In this document: positions 61,866 to 64,000 of the stretch, in pieces | Layout: every line of letters begins with the position of its first letter | Numbering within the stretch: the first letter of the stretch is position 1 | From: Butyrivibrio fibrisolvens | Lineage (GTDB): Bacteria > Bacillota > Clostridia > Lachnospirales > Lachnospiraceae | DNA: 64,000 bases | NCBI RefSeq assembly: GCF_023206215.1 | Contig: NZ_CP065800.1 | Location: 1,426,001-1,490,000, forward strand | Reading direction: 5' to 3' | Made by a program: the position numbers and the translations under genes | Notes under the pieces: model-generated | What the model saw: the letters and a program-made list of their open reading frames with translations, nothing else | Database searches by the model: none | What the model was told of the DNA's origin: nothing

Positions 61866-62036
61866 TCAATTACCAGTGCTTTCTGCTGTTGAAGCATATG
61901 CTTCCTCTGGATGATTTGCTGCATATTCTGACAGAGTTTCTCCTGAGTTTAAAATTCTCGCTCCGATTGCGCATATTACGATACAGATTATCAATATGAA
62001 TATCTTTTTGGATAGACTAAGATTGCTAATTCTCAT
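61866..62036 (-). CDS. Small membrane-anchored or secreted protein, 56 residues
   Basis: The minus strand carries an ATG at 62036 with GGGAGG five bases upstream and an open frame of 56 codons to TGA at 61866. The product has a basic start (MRISNLSLSKK), a hydrophobic helix at about residues 12-28 (IFILIICIVICAIG) and a polar, acidic end. This fits a signal anchor or a signal peptide. I do not recognise a family. It is antisense to its neighbours and convergent with rplQ. The good ribosome site and coherent topology argue that it is real. Confidence 0.6.
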   Translation of the reverse strand: MRISNLSLSKKIFILIICIVICAIGARILNSGETLSEYAANHPEEAYASTAESTGN

Positions 62037-62068
62037 ACGCACCTCCCTATACGTATAGTTTACTCTAA

Positions 62069-62097
62069 TTGACGCTTTTATGCTAATTTTGTATAAT
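62069..62097 (+). promoter_or_regulatory. Promoter of ecfA1-ecfA2
   Basis: TTGACG (62069-62074), 17 bp, consensus TATAAT (62092-62097). This gives a leader of about 140 nt before ecfA1. Confidence 0.75.
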
Positions 62098-62245
62098 CGT
62101 GAAGATACAGGAAAAATGTGGCTAATTCTATTTTTATAAAATCCATATATTCCTCATAATATGAAATATAGGTTAAAAGGACCTTTTGAAACCTATCTAA
62201 AAAATATAAATATAATAATGATCGCAGGATTACACATATAAAAAA

Positions 62246-63139
62246 ATGAATGATTATACACGAAAAGATAATAAACCAATGATCCAAGCCTGTGGAGTTA
62301 GTTTTGAATACACAAAACATGACGAAGAAGGCAACCCGATAGGAACTGTAACTGCAGTAGATGGTGTAGATATGACTATAAATAAAGGCGAGTTTATTGC
62401 TATCTTGGGCCATAATGGTTCAGGTAAGTCTACTCTTGCCAAACATTTTAATGCTCTCTTATATCCTACTAAAGGTTCAGTACTGGTAGACGGTATGGAC
62501 ACCTGTGATGATAACAGAATATGGGATATACGCCAGAAGGCTGGCATGGTCTTTCAGAACCCTGATAATCAGATAATCGGTCAGATAGTCGAGGAAGATG
62601 TGGGATTCGGTCCTGAGAACATGGGAGTGCCTACAGAAGAGATATGGGAACGTGTTAATGAAAGCTTAAAGACAGTTGGAATGTATGAATACCGGAAAGC
62701 ATCTCCTAATCATCTTTCAGGAGGTCAGAAGCAGCGCGTATCCATTGCTGGTGTTATAGCTATGCATCCGGAATGCATAATCATGGATGAGCCTACAGCT
62801 ATGTTGGATCCTTCAGGGCGCAGAGAAGTTATAAGAGCCGCAAGAGCTTTAAATGACGTAGAAGGCATCACTGTAATTCTTATAACTCACTACATGGAAG
62901 AAGTTGTACACGCTGACAGAATATTTGTAATGGACAAAGGAAAGGTTGTGATGTCAGGAACTCCGCGAGAAATCTTTAGTCAGGTAGATAAACTCAAAGA
63001 GCTGCGTCTGGATGTACCTCAGGTTACATTACTTGCTGATAGCCTTAGAAAAAAAGGACTTGATATACCAAAGGGAATTCTTACCAGAGATGAACTTACA
63101 GATGCTTTGGTCACAATAAAGAAACGGTCAAAAGATTAA
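62246..63139 (+). CDS. ecfA1: ECF transporter ATPase EcfA1
   Basis: This 297-residue ABC ATPase of the energy-coupling-factor module powers uptake of vitamins and metal ions with EcfT and exchangeable S components. Walker A is GHNGSGKS, the Q-loop stretch is VFQNPDNQ, the signature is LSGGQKQR, Walker B is [13 protein letters not shown], and the C-terminal EcfA extension follows. No clear ribosome site precedes the ATG at 62246. A start at 62279 would give a more typical N-terminus but also lacks a site. It lies upstream of ecfA2 in the order usual after rplQ. Confidence 0.93.
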   Translation: MNDYTRKDNKPMIQACGVSFEYTKHDEEGNPIGTVTAVDGVDMTINKGEFIAILGHNGSGKSTLAKHFNALLYPTKGSVLVDGMDTCDDNRIWDIRQKAGMVFQNPDNQIIGQIVEEDVGFGPENMGVPTEEIWERVNESLKTVGMYEYRKASPNHLSGGQKQRVSIAGVIAMHPECIIMDEPTAMLDPSGRREVIRAARALNDVEGITVILITHYMEEVVHADRIFVMDKGKVVMSGTPREIFSQVDKLKELRLDVPQVTLLADSLRKKGLDIPKGILTRDELTDALVTIKKRSKD

Positions 63140-63318
63140 ATATAAGCACGATATAATACATAATTTTGGTACATCTAATAAGTACTAAAATGTATAATTG
63201 CAAAATTATATAACCCAAAAGTGAATAACTATAAAACTTATGACTACTTCAAAAGTATGTTCATGAACATGAGTACTACATGTATTATTGATGATATCTA
63301 AAATGATAGAGGATTAAC

Positions 63319-64000
63319 ATGGCATTAAAACTAGATCATGTAAATTATATATACGATGCAGACACCGAGATGGCTCATACTGCTCTAAACGATGTGACAA
63401 TTGAAATAAAAGATGGTCAATTTATCGGACTTATAGGACACACAGGTTCCGGTAAATCGACACTTGTAACTCATTTAAACGGTCTTGTAAAGCCTACATC
63501 CGGCCAAGTACTATACAACGGCGAAGACATAAATGCAAAAGATTATGATAGAAAAAAGCTAAGATCTAAAGTCGGACTTGTATTTCAATATCCGGAGCAT
63601 CAGCTATTTGAAACAGATGTATTTGCAGATGTATGCTTTGGCCCCAAAAATCTCGGTCTTTCTAAATCTGAGATTGAAAAAAGAGCTTATGATGCTCTTA
63701 GAATGGTAGGTCTTCCTGATGAATATTATAAGCAGTCTCCATTTGACCTTTCAGGTGGACAGAAAAGGCGCGTTGCTATAGCAGGCGTCCTTGCCATGAA
63801 TCCTGAAATACTGGTATTAGATGAACCCACAGCCGGGCTTGACCCAAAAGGAAAGACGGAGATACTTGATCTCCTCAAGAAGCTTCATGAAGAAAGAGGT
63901 ATCACAGTAATCCTTGTATCACACAGCATGGAAGATGTTGCCAATTATGTCGAGAGGATCATTGTAATGGATCACGGGCAGGTTCAATTTGATGACGAAC
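63319..64000 (+). CDS. ecfA2: ECF transporter ATPase EcfA2, 3' end outside the window
   Basis: The ATG at 63319 has AGAGG upstream, and the open frame runs off the window after 227 codons. Walker A is GHTGSGKS, the Q-loop stretch is VFQYPEHQLFE, the signature is LSGGQKRR, Walker B is ILVLDEPTAGLDP, and the H-loop stretch is VSHSMEDV. It pairs with EcfA1 as the asymmetric ATPase dimer. The 179-bp gap after ecfA1 shows no terminator. ecfT is expected beyond the window. Confidence 0.94.
   Translation, partial: MALKLDHVNYIYDADTEMAHTALNDVTIEIKDGQFIGLIGHTGSGKSTLVTHLNGLVKPTSGQVLYNGEDINAKDYDRKKLRSKVGLVFQYPEHQLFETDVFADVCFGPKNLGLSKSEIEKRAYDALRMVGLPDEYYKQSPFDLSGGQKRRVAIAGVLAMNPEILVLDEPTAGLDPKGKTEILDLLKKLHEERGITVILVSHSMEDVANYVERIIVMDHGQVQFDDE

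Overview
The window looks like a chromosomal segment of a low-GC Gram-positive anaerobe of the Lachnospiraceae, most probably Butyrivibrio or a close relative. This placement is an inference from four things: the 16S and 23S sequences, a phosphate butyryltransferase-butyrate kinase pair, a bL17 with a lineage-type insertion, and the Firmicutes-type order rpmG-secE-nusG-rplKA-rplJL-rpoBC-str-S10-spc-alpha-ecfA. No database search was possible.

Layout. Positions 1-2750 hold the start of a larE-like gene and a ferredoxin-type aldo/keto reductase, both on the minus strand. They are followed by a coiled-coil protein that resembles a flagellar chaperone and ends inside a 42-bp tandem repeat array. 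Positions 2750-7300 are an accessory island: two unrelated IS110-family elements flank a membrane acyltransferase gene, and each element has a long structured non-coding side. Positions 7638-13984 are an rRNA/tRNA transcription unit: promoter, tRNA-Ser(TGA), tRNA-Ser(GGA), 16S, 5S, 23S, then tRNA-Asn, Glu, Met/Ile2, Val and Leu. The 5S gene lies between 16S and 23S, and none follows the 23S. Positions 14309-17160 carry a hotdog thioesterase and the butyrate-forming ptb-buk pair. Positions 17237-21167 are secA-prfB. Positions 21544-22803 hold a lone COG1106-type ATPase.

From 22945 almost everything belongs to gene expression and secretion: rpmG-secE-nusG, rplKA, a CapA-like lipoprotein, rplJL behind an L10 leader with an attenuator, rpoBC, rpsL-rpsG-fusA-tuf, a RelQ-like (p)ppGpp synthetase and a minus-strand rRNA methyltransferase. 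Then follow the S10/spc genes (rpsJ to secY), adk-map-infA, and the alpha genes (rpmJ, rpsM, rpsK, rpsD, rpoA, rplQ). The window ends with ecfA1 and the start of ecfA2, the ATPases of an ECF vitamin transporter. A small membrane protein of 56 residues is encoded on the minus strand between rplQ and ecfA1.

The most interesting structure is in the non-coding DNA. It includes a well-formed candidate bridge RNA upstream of the first IS110 recombinase and an H-type pseudoknot just upstream of rplO. A compact three-way junction lies upstream of rplB, and a nested hairpin leads secA. Three short tandem-repeat arrays lie at gene 3' ends, two of them starting right at the terminators of rplL and tuf.
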